Below, one piece after another: positions 52,389 through 64,000 of a DNA stretch of 64,000 bases. The notes below the pieces were generated by a model, which did no database searches, had not been told where the DNA came from, and saw only the letters and a program-made list of their open reading frames with translations. The stretch's first letter is position 1; every line of letters starts with the position of its first letter. Made by a program: the position numbers and the translations under genes. Source of the DNA: Ciona savignyi (Eukaryota > Chordata > Ascidiacea > Phlebobranchia > Cionidae); assembly GCA_000149265.1 (NCBI GenBank), contig CH002936.1:87444-151443 (forward strand). Direction: 5' to 3'.

Positions 52389-55300
52389 AATTTTACACAA
52401 AGTACTTGGCGTTTGTCAGCAAGAACATACTACAACACAATTATTAAAGATTTTTTATTAAAGGTCACCGTAGGATATTATATATTCGACTCATTTTAAT
52501 ACTTAGGTGAATTAAATATGCATTATAGATGGGTACCAGTACTATTAATAGCAATTTAAAAGTAAACACTCATTAAATAAAGCCTAATACCGTTTAATTA
52601 GCATTTTTATTTACACCCTGGTTTTAAAGAGCTATAATTATTTAATAAGTCTGTTTACGATTACTTGCCAACACAATATATTTCAGCTACCTTAACTGCT
52701 GCAATAATGAGTATTTTACATTCCGTTTAATCAATGACGTGCACATTAGTGTACGGTGTACATCTCAATTAGAAGCGTATATTAAACGTTCCACGTAAGC
52801 ACAGGGATTATAAGAATAAACTCAAATAACCCACGTTTGGTATCGTAGTCTATTTACGTAGCATTTCTTCACCGTCGAACCAAGCTATCTTTCGGGGCCA
52901 GGATACGTCCTGTCCTTTTCAGGAAGTTAAGGGCTTAAGTTTCTGTATTTTATCAGCGGCACAGTCATACAGAAAACGCGTGCGTCAACTCATTCGTATC
53001 GTAGCGTATCTGTGCTAAACTTTGTTTACATTTCTCGCCGACCAAGTCGAATCAGCTGGTTACTTTTTGCAGGGAGCGAAATGAATACTCTAAATTCGGT
53101 GGAGTTATTATGATAAAAATGTTTAAAAACGAATAAATTACAATACACATTGAAAACTATAAGCCGTTTTAAATTACTGGTATGACTGTTTGTCTATTTC
53201 TTACAATTGTAAATTAATACTGTAGTTTTGCTGTTTTATTCTGTCTCCTTGATTTTAATTAAATTTGGCATTCCTTCTCTAAGGTATCGAATTAGCGAAA
53301 AAATAAACCCAACCAAACCCATCTAGGCCTACCCGTTTTTCAAATTCGATATTTAACCTACTTGCGTCAAAAGGCAATGTCCTATTTATTTATTTTTTAT
53401 CGTTTACCGCTGAGCAACTACCCTAAAACTGACATATTCTTTACAATTATGATTAAATTGAGCTATTCAACTCCGTGCTACCACTTCCCTTTTACCATTT
53501 CATTCAATGTGGTATTACTGACGCATTACTGTGCCGAAGCTTATTTAGGCTACCGGTTCTACACGTGGGCTGTCTGCTTTCCGTTTATTATTTTAAACAA
53601 GCGGATTTAATTTGGGCTCTTTAAAACGAAATCTAAACATATAGGTCTCTACACCTACTATCTAATACTCATCGTTTACTTTTTTATGTGATAAAGCGAT
53701 TGATGTCAGTGTACTTAGGCTAAAACAGAAAATAACGAGCTGCTTTTAGAAATGGTAAGCCTGAACTAAACAAACTTAATCAAATATTTGTTTTATTTTT
53801 AAATAAAACTGAAGATCAATCGCATGTGGTTAAAAAGAACGAATACGTTCCCGAAACTAGATTTAAAAATACAGAATGTAGTTATCCCAAAAACACGTAA
53901 TATTATTTCTATTTTAGTTATGACAGTGGGCCAAGCAGTTAACGGAAATCGATATCTATAATGCAGTATGCGTCACGTCTTGCCTGGTACACTTATAGAT
54001 AGACACATTCGCATGACATATAGCTACATTGGTCTATAAATAATAGTATTGTACAACATGTTGACCCTCCTCTGCACACTTGCCATCTGTCTAAGCAGTC
54101 TGCGCAATTGAATTCCTGAGTCTAATAAATCATAACCGCCTTTGTAGCTATGCGCTCTCGAAACGAAAAAATCGATAGAAAAGGAGGTTTATGTGTATGC
54201 TAAATCGTTACGCTGCCTTCGTATGAATATCAGCTAAGAAAACAAAACTTATTGTGAGCCTGTGCTGTGTTGTCATTCCTTTAACCAGAGATTAAAATCC
54301 TTACACCAAACCGGCTTAATTTAGACTAAGGTGTTTGGTGTATTTATTTTAATATACCAGCGGCGACTGAAATACCGCCTATTAATGCCTGTGTAATATG
54401 ATTTAATTTATATCAGCATTCACCCTATGGGCATACGTTTTGCATATTTGCATAATGTTTTGGAATGCGCAGTAAACCGGATAACTTCTAAAAACTATTG
54501 CTTCTTGGTCTATATAATCTAAACTAAAGGGTTAATGCAAATGCCTGGAGCATTGCTGCTCTAAACAGCTAAACTAATGGCAGGCTTGGATCTATACAGA
54601 GTTGAAATACTGCACGATCAACTGGTAAGCTAAACATAGATTTTGCGATAAAAGCTATATTGCTGAAATCAATAACAGATCAAAATGGCCTACATAGGCA
54701 TGCATTGTCTGGGTGAAACGTCTACGCAACTGATGATAAGAAAAAATGGTCATTAAATATTGACTTGGAATGGACGCGGCCGTCAGTTGCATGCAATATT
54801 AAAACACTTCTTTAATACATACCCCGCTGGGTAATGGATGCATTTCGAGTGTTATTCTGGTTAAGGTGAACCTATTATTGTTTTCGCGTTTTTTGCTTTG
54901 TATTATTTCAATTTCTATTTATACGGTGTTACTAATTAGGATATGTGGCCTGCTTCCCTTCGATTATATGACATGATGACGCAGCGAACAGTAATTCGAA
55001 AGGTGATGTAATCGAAACCAACCTCGTGTTCGTCGGCTATGTCCGTGACAGTCAATCAATTGGTGTCGTTTGAAAACAGTCAATGGGCTTTAATACCAAA
55101 GTCTCTAACACATTTAATTGATTAAAATAGCTCGGGGTTTGGAATAACTTGAAAATTGTTACATGATTTAAAAACTAGTTCAATAAAACAAAGCCATAGC
55201 TAGTCGTCAAAATATAAAGTGCAAGCAATCAGGTTTACCAAGCTCTGGCAGCATTTTTTGTAAATCCCAATGTAAAGCCACTGGATTAAGGTAACACATC

Positions 55301-55800
55301 TTTGGTTCTTTACTTTAAAGCTTTAAACAGCCATACAGAAAACCTTAAGGGTGAAGATTGAATTTAGATCTGTCTAACTTTGGCTAGCTCTTTTCTCCAT
55401 AAGTCGTAACTTAAAAGCCTCAGTAGAATCTTAACGAATTTAGAATATTCGAAAATAGCTAAAAAAATTGGACCTGTTATAACGAGCAAACGTGAGACGC
55501 CAACGCAGTAATAGTATTATCGCATATCGTATGCTCATGCCCATGGCTTAAAACTTATACTCGACTTAATTACAATATACACCGTATAGCCATACCACGT
55601 TTTAACTAGGAATAGCAGTACTGTTTGCTAAATGCAGCTCACCAAACGGGATAAACGCCCACGCATATCACAGTCATGGCCTTAATAGACGGAAATGAGT
55701 TGAACCGCACATAGCCTCTGAAGCGATGGAATCAATTGCCTTTCTTCAATGAATGAAATGGGTAAAAATAAATCCACCAAATAAATAACAGAATTTCCCT
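52389..55800. other. Region upstream of DGK exon 1, no gene recognised
   Basis: AT-rich, few repeats. It should hold the 5' UTR and promoter of the MPGKKK isoform, but I could not locate a TATA or initiator with confidence. ORFs up to 82 codons are unremarkable. Confidence 0.5.
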
Positions 55801-56962
55801 GCGCTAAGCTTGGTGGTTACGTGGATTTTTAACTGCGTGGTTTCAGTTTCGAAACCGGTCGTTATAAAGTAGATTGTGTTCTTAGGCACTTATGGGACAT
55901 CGCCTGGCCCTGGTTAATTATTAGTAGTAGATTAGTTGGTTTTGCCTAAACTGCTTTTATTGAAGAAACGTCTCAATCATACACAACACAATCGCTCCGG
56001 TTAATCTTATGAAATCGGCTCCCCCTTTAGTACTGGGTCGCGCTTGCACACTTAAATTCAAGGCTTTAATTTCTTTAATTTTGATTTAAATTTTCTGTTA
56101 AAATTTCTTCTTTTAGTAATGTAAGGTTTAACGGCTACGTTTTCCCCATTATACCGTGTCTATTAACTGACATGTTTTAACTACTGTAATTTTGCGTTTT
56201 GTCCTGTCTTCTTCTTCAATGTAACGAAGAAGCGAAAAAATAAACTAAACTAACCGGACAGTTACCTTAAGATAATTTGACGATTACCCGAGTGATAGGG
56301 GCCACGCCACCTTACGTATTAGTTAGATAATCTATTGGTTGCCCGTGTGGTAACGCTTCACACGTTTTACCAGTCAAGAAGATAAAACAAAAAATCTTAT
56401 GCTGTTATACGGAGTTAAATTAACAAGTTTTTCTCTTGAAAATACGGTATAATAAAAAACACGGATTCTAATATTACTTAATTTACTATAAGGCGGGTGA
56501 AAAACGGCTAAACGACAGCCTATACACCACACAGGTTGTATCGATTGTGATCAGGGATAAAGTAAGAATCTTAAGAAAGGAAGCGGAAGTAAATCCACGT
56601 AGAATTACGTTAGACGTTTTGCAAATGTAAATTATCACCATACAATCAAATTAAAAAAAAATATGACAAGCGTCTCTAAATATACGGATCTTGTCATACA
56701 GTATAACAAATTCGTAATTTGAATGCCTATTCGAATGTTCAAGTACTTTTGTTAAGAATTTGCAATTTCATTCGAATAACGTGATATGTAATTCCTAAAA
56801 CAGCTGAATTATTAAATTTAAAACAAAACTTTTATTTAAATATTGCTAAACGTTCGCTACATTAAATAGCAAAATCCTTTTTTGGTGTTCATATGGGCAC
56901 GTTGATATAAAACGATTTTAAAATAACTTAAATATTATTTAAATACCAATCAAATCTGTTTT

Positions 56963-57203
56963 ACGCAGCTAAGTTTCTAATCCATGATGGGCTCGTCATT
57001 AGGACCGTTTTTGTATAGTTGGTATATGTATCGATTGCGTTAATCATTCGGCCACACGACCGTACATATCACAATTTATTTTTTATTTTTTTAATCGATC
57101 CAAGATTCGAACCCAAGATGGGCTCGACAACAGGACTGTTTTGTTGTATTAGAGTCAGTATATGTATCGATCGTACTCACCATTTGGCCACACGACCGTA
57201 CAA
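56963..57203 (-). mobile_element. Two SINE family 2 copies
   Basis: 56963-57062 and 57098-57203, both with catgatgggctcgtc/aagatgggctcgaca and ggccacacgaccg ends. Confidence 0.8.
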
Positions 57204-57712
57204 TCACAAAAATTACTATGTTTAACCTTCTTTTGGTACCTTCACCACCTAACGGTGAGAAATCCTGGTTCTCGTGAAATTTGGAGGTTTTTATAAACTA
57301 AAATCTGTGTTTTGAGTATAGGATCTTGTGGGGAAATTTATTTAAATTGGCCGTATTCCTACAGAGGAAACCTCCAGTGTGGGTTTGACGGCCACGTCTA
57401 AAGATACCGAAAGTAAATAATGGATTCGTTTTTAGACGTGTATCAACGACTGTCGTTTTCCTGTTTTTTTTTTCGAGCTCACAATCCGAATTATTATCAA
57501 AGGTCCTGTTTGGGGTTTTCATCATGGAAACAAAAAAATTAAACTAAACTTAACAATAAGGTGTTTTATTTCGATTCACATTGACCAACTCATGGCGTTA
57601 GGTCAGTTATTACAGATAAATCGACATATTATCCCTTCATCGTGTCCATCGCCGGATTACCGGAGCCATTGTAGTGTGTTATATATAAATGAAACGTTTA
57701 AATGTATTAGTT

Positions 57713-58015
57713 TAGGATAGGATACGATATACATGTTTATCCCCTCGTTAATGGAAAAACCAAGGAAGGTAACACACGGGCAATCGTCAGATCACCTCGC
57801 GCCCATCGTCGGGTCACCGGAGCTATTGCAGTTCGTTCCTGTGTATGATAGACACGTTCTTTCAATTTGAGAGAACCCGATATTCCGCTGGGTTCAGGAA
57901 ATTTTCCGTTAAATGCCTTTCCCAAGAAGACAACCGACTAGATAGCTACCAGTTTCGTACCTGCAACCTTTCGGTTGAAAGGCGTCGCTCTAAACCGCCA
58001 GACTAACCGGTCGGG
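57713..58015 (-). mobile_element. SINE family 1 in duplication copy 1
   Basis: Tail of about three GGATA-like units (taggataggatacgatatac), full body, head ending cgccagactaaccggt. Confidence 0.85.
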
Positions 58016-59457
58016 CGTTTAAGAGTAATCCGTTGGGTTTAAGCAGCACCAGTGGAAAAGGTTGTGATATTAAATCCAGAGTAAAACCTATATTCATTTG
58101 CCAACTCATTTTGCGCTTACATGTACAATGACTAAAATTTAAAGAACAGTTTTTCGTATCTCAACAATTAACAGATTTTCGCCGTTGTTTTAGTTTGATC
58201 AGAGAAGCTTGGATGCTGTTGACGTCATCATCGCCTTCTTTCCTTTGATTCTCTCGGATTGGTGGGAGAGAGACACGTCTTGAGCTCGCTTTGTGTCTAG
58301 GAAAGATTTATCATGGGGTTGCCATACCTATTACATTACGTTGTACATGATTAAGACGTTGCTATTATTTTTGTGCAAGCTAAGAGTCCACTGGGTTCCG
58401 CCTACATCCTAAAAGTGCTTCCACGTCCGAAAAAAGGACGCAATCCGACCACTTGCTAGCTGCTGGTTTCGAAGTTACAACCATTCCGCTGCCTACAAAC
58501 CGCAAATTCGATAACCAACCTAGCTAACCGGTCGAAAATGGGTAGAATAGTAATGTTTATCTTCAAAATAGGGGAAAACAGTCTTTATTATGCGGAATGT
58601 GGTCAAAATCTGATTACTATTGGAAATCAGTGCTAAAATCATAATACAGACTGTTATTGGAAAAACACATTTCTTCTCGACATATATTATGCCAAACCAT
58701 CAAAAATAACTACGATTGACAGTTAGCAATCGGTTGTGCATATGACGAATACCACGCTTGCACAGTAAAAATATGACGTAGTTTCGTTTAGCACCGTTTA
58801 AACCGGCCCATTTGTGGCCGACTGGTAGCCTTACAAAATCACGCTTCTTATTAATGTCGTAATGGCAACCAATATAATTTTGAACACTAAAGAACAAAAA
58901 ATTACGCAAAACATGTTTTAAAAATGTCTAAACCGAAAATTAAGAACGATTTTTTCAATTCCTAAACTAAGAATAAAATGATTCCGCGAAAGATTTTTTA
59001 TTTAATTCCTCATCCAATGTTTAATTAATATATGTTAGAAGCTGTCCTATAGAAAGTTGTCCTATAGAAAGTTATATTATTTTTAAGGGATATAAGGTGG
59101 TGTGGCTGAATGGTTAACCCGACCGATACATACATCGAGCTATACAAAAACGGTGACAAGCCCATCATGGATTCAAAACTTCAAAAAAAAAGTTAAAAAA
59201 AAGAAAAAATATATAGAAATAAAGTTAAAGTTTGGTAAAAAAAAGCTGTAAAAAGAAAAAGCCACCGCAGATTAGCCAGTAATAGTACAAGTTTCTTCTA
59301 CATGATTGGAAACAACACGAATCGCCGTTAACGATCAAATATATTACTGGGTATTGCTTTTCCACTGCAAATTTGTGAGATATCCATGCATAATGCTATA
59401 TAAAAGGTTAGTATCCTGACACCATCTAAGCTATATTTTGTGTTTCGTCAAACTTAC

Positions 59458-59688
59458 TTTTTAAAACTTCCGCCTTTTGTCTTCCGTACCAGCAGCGTCG
59501 TTGCTTCGTCATCGTCGGATGAAATCTCGTCCGAATCGATGCTATGGCGCCGCCTACCGGTTGGTCTTGGGATCTGCGGCGGCTTCTTACGCGAGAGGAC
59601 CCTCGCGGCGTTGGTGGTCCACGGATGGACGGTGCGTATTGGAAGGGGATTCCCCTCACAAGCTGGACTCACCGAGCTCACAATCAAT
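59458..59688 (-). CDS. Coding exon, possible alternative DGK N-terminus (second of two)
   Basis: GC-rich open segment with acceptor cattag|A and donor AAAAA|gtaagt, phase 2 in and 2 out (231 nt, 76 codons). Reads LIVSSVSPACEGNPLPIR, later RKKPPQIPRPTGRRRHSIDS, then DEISSDDDEATTLLVRKTK and GGSFK. The acidic SSDDDE run with basic flanks looks like a disordered regulatory segment. It would splice in phase to DGK exon 4 as ..GGSFKK|KAIQ, similar to NSYK|KAIQ and VSYR|KAI. The phase match has a one-in-three chance of being accidental, so another gene is possible. A second acceptor (gtccag, exon from 59662) would be phase 1. Confidence 0.6.
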
Positions 59689-60139
59689 CTAATGTAAGTA
59701 CAAGGCTGGTTTGTATAATCGGTTAAAGTTTGTTTTAAAAGTAAGAATGTCAGGCATGTTATATGTAGTATAAACATATATTTATGTCAAAATATATTTA
59801 TATCATATAAGCCCAAAGCTTATCTATTAAAAGGCCTTTCTATCGCAGCACTCCATTTACAACAAATGTGGTAATAACGCTCGTGTGTTGAATACCATAT
59901 TATACAGTTATATCCCGGCCACCTGGTCTTTTTGGTAATTTTAGCTTCATCTTATACGTAGTATGAACCTTTGGTAGCTTGAAAGTAAACCTACAAATCA
60001 TATATTTATATTTTAATGACTAGTAACGACTGTTCGTTTTGTCGTTTTTTCATGTTCCTGTGCTTTAATTTTCTTCATTTGCCATTATTTAACACAAGGC
60101 TAAAAAAAGCTAATAAGCTAATGTCGAGCAAAATCAAAC

Positions 60140-60261
60140 CTTTGAGAAGATTCCTCTAATTTTTTCTTCTTATAATCGACACAGGCGAAGGACATTTTAG
60201 GAGGTGGCTGAATCAGCATCTTTATGTGTCTGTTCTCGTCTTTTCGTAATTTAACACCAAC
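60140..60261 (-). CDS. Coding exon upstream of the 59.5-kb exon
   Basis: Acceptor attaccag|GTT, donor CAAAG|gtttga, phase 0 in and 2 out (122 nt, 40 codons). Reads VGVKLRKDENRHIKMLIQ then PPPKMSFACVDYKKKKLEES. No stop in the required frame, and it joins the 59458-59688 exon in phase (AG|A = Arg). No family recognised. It begins in phase 0 without ATG, so at least one more exon should lie upstream, probably past 61 kb or outside the window. Confidence 0.55.
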
Positions 60262-60554
60262 CTGGTAATAAAAGTGAAAACGTTAGGCTGTGTTCATACA
60301 CACTCCAACTAAAAAATAATATATTCCTTTTAATTTACTCTGCTCCAACTGGGATGTGTTATAATGAGATCCTTGTTCACACACAGACACCTTCCTCTGG
60401 TTTGCGGATGTTAGTTTTCCTCTTGCCTATCACAGTTAACGAAACTATTCTAGTGTGTTAAATTGCTACCGTTTTTTATTTCACCCATTAACCACAATTT
60501 ACTTTATTTATGTGCCTTGCCAAATACACAATCGACTAGATACCACTGAATAGA

Positions 60555-60828
60555 TTGGTGGGTTAAACCTGCGCTTCTCAGCCGAAGGTTTGCAGATTTC
60601 ACATAGGACACTAGCTAGTCGGTTGTGTTCTTGGGCAAGGAAAATAAGGGACATTGCCTGAAACTAGCGAAGAAATGGGTTCTAACAAATTGAAGGAACG
60701 TGTGAATCACACGCTACACACTGCAATAAAGCTCCGGTAACCCGACGGTGGGCGCGAGGTGATTTGAAGATTGTCCGTGTGTTAACCCCTTGGTTTTCCA
60801 TTCACGGGGACAAACAGGAATATTGATT
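60555..60828 (+). mobile_element. SINE family 1
   Basis: Head attggtgggttaaacctgcg, B-box-like part altered, cccgacggtgggcgcgaggt, cattcacggggacaaac end. Ends exactly where duplication copy 2 begins. Confidence 0.82.
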
Positions 60829-61975
60829 TTTAACTGCGTGGTTTCAGTTTCGAAACCGGTCGTTATAAAGTAGATTGTGTTCTTAGGCACTTATGGGACA
60901 TCGCCTGGCCCTGGTTAATTATTAGTAGTAGATTAGTTGGTTTTGCCTAAACTGCTTTTATTGAAGAAACGTCTCAATCATACACAACACAATCGCTCCG
61001 GTTAATCTTATGAAATCGGCTCCCCCTTCAGTACTGGGTCGCGCTTGCACACTTAAATTCAAGGCTTTAATTTCTTTAATTTTGATTTAAATTTTCTGTT
61101 AAAATTTCTTCTTTTAGTAATGTAAGGTTTAACGGCTACGTTTTCCCCATTATACCGTGTCTATTAACTGACATGTTTTAACTACTGTAATTTTGCGTTT
61201 TGTCCTGTCTTCTTCTTCAATGTAACGAAGAAGCGAAAAAATAACCTAAACTAACCGGACAGTTACCTTAAGATAATTTGACGATTACCCGAGTGATAGG
61301 GGCCACGCCACCTTACGTATTAGTTAGATAATCTATCGATTGCCCGTGTGGTAACGCTTCACACGTTTTACCAGTCAAGAAGATAAAACAAAAAATCTTA
61401 TGCTGTTATACGGAGTTAAATTAACAAGTTTTTCTCTTGAAAATACGGTATAATAAAAAACACGGATTCTAATATTACTTAATTTACTATAAGGCGGGTG
61501 AAAAACGGCTAAACGACAGCCTATACACCACACAGGTTGTATCGATTGTGATCAGGGATAAAGTAAGAATCTTAAGAAAGGAAGCGGAAGTAAATCCACG
61601 TAGAATTACGTCAGACGTTTTGCAAATGTAAATTATCACCATACAATCAAATTTAAAAAAAAATATGACAAGCGTCTCTAAATATACGGATCTTGTCATA
61701 CAGTATAACAAATTCGTAATTCGAATGCCTATTCGAATGTTCAAGTACTTTTGTTAAGAATTTGTAATTTCATTCGAATAACGCGGTAAATAATTCCCAA
61801 AACAGTGGAATTTTCAAATTTAAAACAAAACTTTTATTTAAATTTTTCTAAACGTACACTACATTAAATAGCAAAATCATTCTTCGGTGTACATGGGCAC
61901 GTTGTAAAAGGAATACAAAACGATTTTAAAATAACTTAAATACCATTTAAACAACATTTAAATACCAATCAATTT

Positions 61976-62083
61976 TTTACCGGGCTAAGTTTCAAAACCA
62001 ATATGGGTTCGTCACTAGTACCGTTTTTGTATAGTTGGTATATGCATGGGTGGCGTTAACCATTCGGCCACACGACCGTCTAT
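61976..62083 (-). mobile_element. SINE family 2
   Basis: caatatgggttcgtcactag end and accattcggccacacgaccg head; equivalent of 56963-57062 in copy 1. Confidence 0.78.
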
Positions 62084-62454
62084 TTCATAAAAAATAAATT
62101 TACCGGACTAAACTTAAAAGGAAACCTTTAGTGTAAGTTTGGCGACTACGTTTAAATATACCGAAATTACATAATTGATTGGTTTTTATACGTGTTTCAA
62201 CGACTCTCGTTTGCCGTTTTTTTTCGAGCTCACAATCCGAATCACTATCAAAGGTCCTGTTTGGGGTTTTCATCATGGAAAAAAAACTAAACTTAACAAT
62301 AATGTTTTTTATTCCGATTTACATTGACCAACTCATGGCGTTAGGTAAGTTATTACAGATAAATCGACATAATGTTGCTTTGTGTCTATTGGCGGGTTAC
62401 CGGAGCTATTGCAGTATGTTGTATATCAGTGAAACGTTTCACTGTATTAGTTTA

Positions 62455-62799
62455 GGATAGGATAGGATAGGATAGGATAGGATAGGATAGGATAGGATAG
62501 GATAGGATAGGATAGGATAGGATAGGATAGGATAGGATAGGATAGGATAGGATAGGATAGGATAGGATAGGATAGGATAGGATAGGATAGGATAGGATAG
62601 GATAGGATAGGATAGGATAGGATAGGATAGGATAGGATAGGATAGGATAGGATAGGATAGGATAGGATAGGATAGGATAGGATAGGATAGGATAGGATAG
62701 GATAGGATAGGATAGGATAGGATAGGATAGGATAGGATAGGATAGGATAGGATAGGATAGGATAGGATAGGATAGGATAGGATAGGATAGGATAGGATA
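62455..62799. repeat. (GGATA)n microsatellite, about 69 units
   Basis: 345 bp of perfect ggata repeats as read; it is the 3' tail of the SINE at 62800-63085 (TATCC on the minus strand). Long LSYPI-repeat ORFs over it are artefacts. Confidence 0.97.
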
Positions 62800-63085
62800 G
62801 CATATACATGTTTATCCCCGTAAATGGGGAAACCAAAGGGGTTAACACACGGGTAATCGTCAGATCGCCTCGCGACCACCGTCGGGTTACTGGAGCTATT
62901 GTAGTGTGTTGCTGTGTATGATAGATACGTTCTTTCATTTTGGTAGAACCCATAAATCACCTGGGTTCAGGCAATGTGCGTAAAGTGTCTTGCCCAGGAC
63001 ACAACCGACTAGCTATAGCGACCAGTTACGAATCTGCAACCTTTCGGTAGAAAGGCGTCGCACTAAACGGCCAGACTAACCGGCG
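62800..63085 (-). mobile_element. SINE family 1 with expanded tail
   Basis: Equivalent of the 57713-58015 copy; body and head conserved. Confidence 0.88.
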
Positions 63086-63609
63086 GACGCTCAATAGTAA
63101 TCCGTTGGGTTTGGGCAGCGCCAGTAGAAGGGTTGTGACATTAAAGCCAGAGTAAAACCGAGATTCATTTGCAAACTCATTTTGCGCTTACATGTACAAT
63201 GACTAAAATTTAAAGAACAGTTTTTCGGATCTCAACAATTAACAGATTTTCGCCGTTGTTTCAGTTTGATCAGAGAAGCTTGGATGCTGTTGACGTCATC
63301 ATCGCCTTCTTTCCTTTGATTCTCTCGGATTGGTGGGAGAGAGACTCGTCTTGAGCTCGCTTTGTGTCTAGGAAAGATTTATCATGGGGTTGCCATACCT
63401 ATTACATTACGTTGTACATGATTAAGACGTTGCTATTATTTTTGTGCAAGCTAAGAGTCCACTGGGTCCTGCCTACATCCGAAAAGTGCTTCTCACGTCC
63501 GAAAAAAGGACACAATCCGACCACTTGCTAGCTGCTGGCATCAAATTTACAACCATTCGGCTGCCTACAAACTGCAAACTCGATAACCAACCAAGCTAAC
63601 CGGTCGATA

Positions 63610-63700
63610 TAAGGTGGTGTGGCTGAATGGTTAACCCGACCGATACATACATCGAGCTATACAAAAACGGTTTAAGTGACAAGCCCATCATGGATTCAAA
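63610..63700 (+). mobile_element. SINE family 2 in duplication copy 2
   Basis: ggtgtggctgaatggttaac head, cccatcatggattcaaaact end, matching 59097-59182. Confidence 0.82.
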
Positions 63701-63978
63701 ACTTCAAAAAAAAGTTAAAAAAAAGAAAAAATATATAGAAATAAAGTTAAAGTTTGGTAAAAAAAGCTGTAAAAAGAAAAAGCCACCGCAGATTAGCCAG
63801 TAATAGTACAAGTTTCTTCTACATGATTGGAAACAACACGAATCGCCGTTAACGATCAAATATATTACTGGGTATTGCTTTTCCACTGCAAATTTGTGAG
63901 ATATCCATGCATAATGCTATATAAAAGGTTAGTATCCTGACACCATCTAAGCTATATTTTGTGTTTCGTCAAACTTAC

Positions 63979-64000
63979 TTTTTAAAACTTCCGCCTTTTG
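63979..64000 (-). CDS. Second copy of the 59.5-kb exon, cut by window edge
   Basis: The last 22 bases repeat the 3' end of the exon at 59458 with the same AAAAA|gtaagt donor, inside the large duplication. Only the end is visible, so I cannot say whether the copy is intact. Confidence 0.5.

Larger units (their letters stand above)
55824..59500. repeat. Large direct duplication, copy 1
   Basis: Matches 60825-64000 and beyond. Copy 1 alone has about 550 bp at 58540-59093 and a short GGATA tail; offset falls from 5001 to 4521 bp across the block. Contains SINE remnants (55806-56005, 57713-58015), SINE family 2 at 56963-57062, 57098-57203 and 59097-59182, and the last part of the 59.5-kb exon. 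Confidence 0.93.
60825..64000. repeat. Large direct duplication, copy 2 (continues past window)
   Basis: Same order of elements as copy 1. High identity at 60825-61740 and 63085-64000; weaker, with indels, in 61740-62300. Confidence 0.93.

Noticed and set aside
57019..57225. 68-codon ORF, and similar short ORFs in 56.9-58 kb and 62-63 kb
   Set aside because: Lie in SINE family 2 copies; frames are not kept between the two duplication copies.
62439..62960. Minus-strand ORFs with LSYPI repeats (168-173 codons)
   Set aside because: Translation of the GGATA array and SINE; no independent coding signal.

Overview
The window looks like a chordate, most probably ascidian (Ciona-like), nuclear genome. 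It is AT-rich and intron-dense, introns have GT-AG ends, tRNA-derived SINEs and MITEs are abundant, and three runs of exactly 100 N mark assembly gaps. The protein evidence is one animal-type gene; the species call is inference from gene structure and repeat content, not a database match.

One gene dominates, on the minus strand: a type IV diacylglycerol kinase (zeta/iota class). I could place 22 coding exons from 52388 down to 70, with GT-AG junctions and consistent phase at every join (about 794 codons, continuing past the left edge). Order along the protein: basic N-terminus (exons 1-3, 49.9-52.4 kb), a 24-kb intron, KAI-type linker (exon 4), first C1 domain (exons 5-7), extended second C1 domain (exons 8-10), MARCKS-like basic segment leading into the catalytic domain (exon 11), catalytic domain with the GGDG and PLGTGND motifs (exons 11-14), accessory domain (exons 15-20), and linker to the C-terminal region (exons 21-22). 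The ankyrin repeats and PDZ ligand expected of this class would lie left of position 1. Two further coding exons at 60.1 and 59.5 kb (40 and 76 codons plus phase bases) join in phase to each other and would also splice in phase to exon 4, so they may be a second N-terminus or belong to another gene. A GC-rich open patch at 26.0-26.5 kb is a weaker third candidate.

The introns are full of repeats. 4.3 kb: hAT-like MITE with an 8-bp target duplication. 5.5-8.9 kb: internally deleted BEL/Pao LTR retrotransposon with apparently identical LTRs and a 5-bp target duplication. 15.7-16.8 kb: piggyBac-like TTAA element with a 26-bp palindrome beside its right end. 22.9-46.9 kb: about a dozen copies of a MITE with purine-rich inverted ends. 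Two tRNA-derived SINE families are scattered throughout. 55.8-59.5 kb is repeated as 60.8-64.0 kb, including the start of a second copy of the 59.5-kb exon; in the second copy a SINE tail has grown to about 69 GGATA units.

The most unusual observation is that tandem repeats in this gene repeatedly straddle splice junctions. At least six exon boundaries (acceptors of exons 10, 13 and 14; donors of exons 4, 10 and 11, and also exon 19) lie in or beside arrays whose units carry a copy of the splice site plus 8-39 nt of the adjoining exon, with up to 18 acceptor copies at exon 14. I did not recognise any separate gene on the plus strand.
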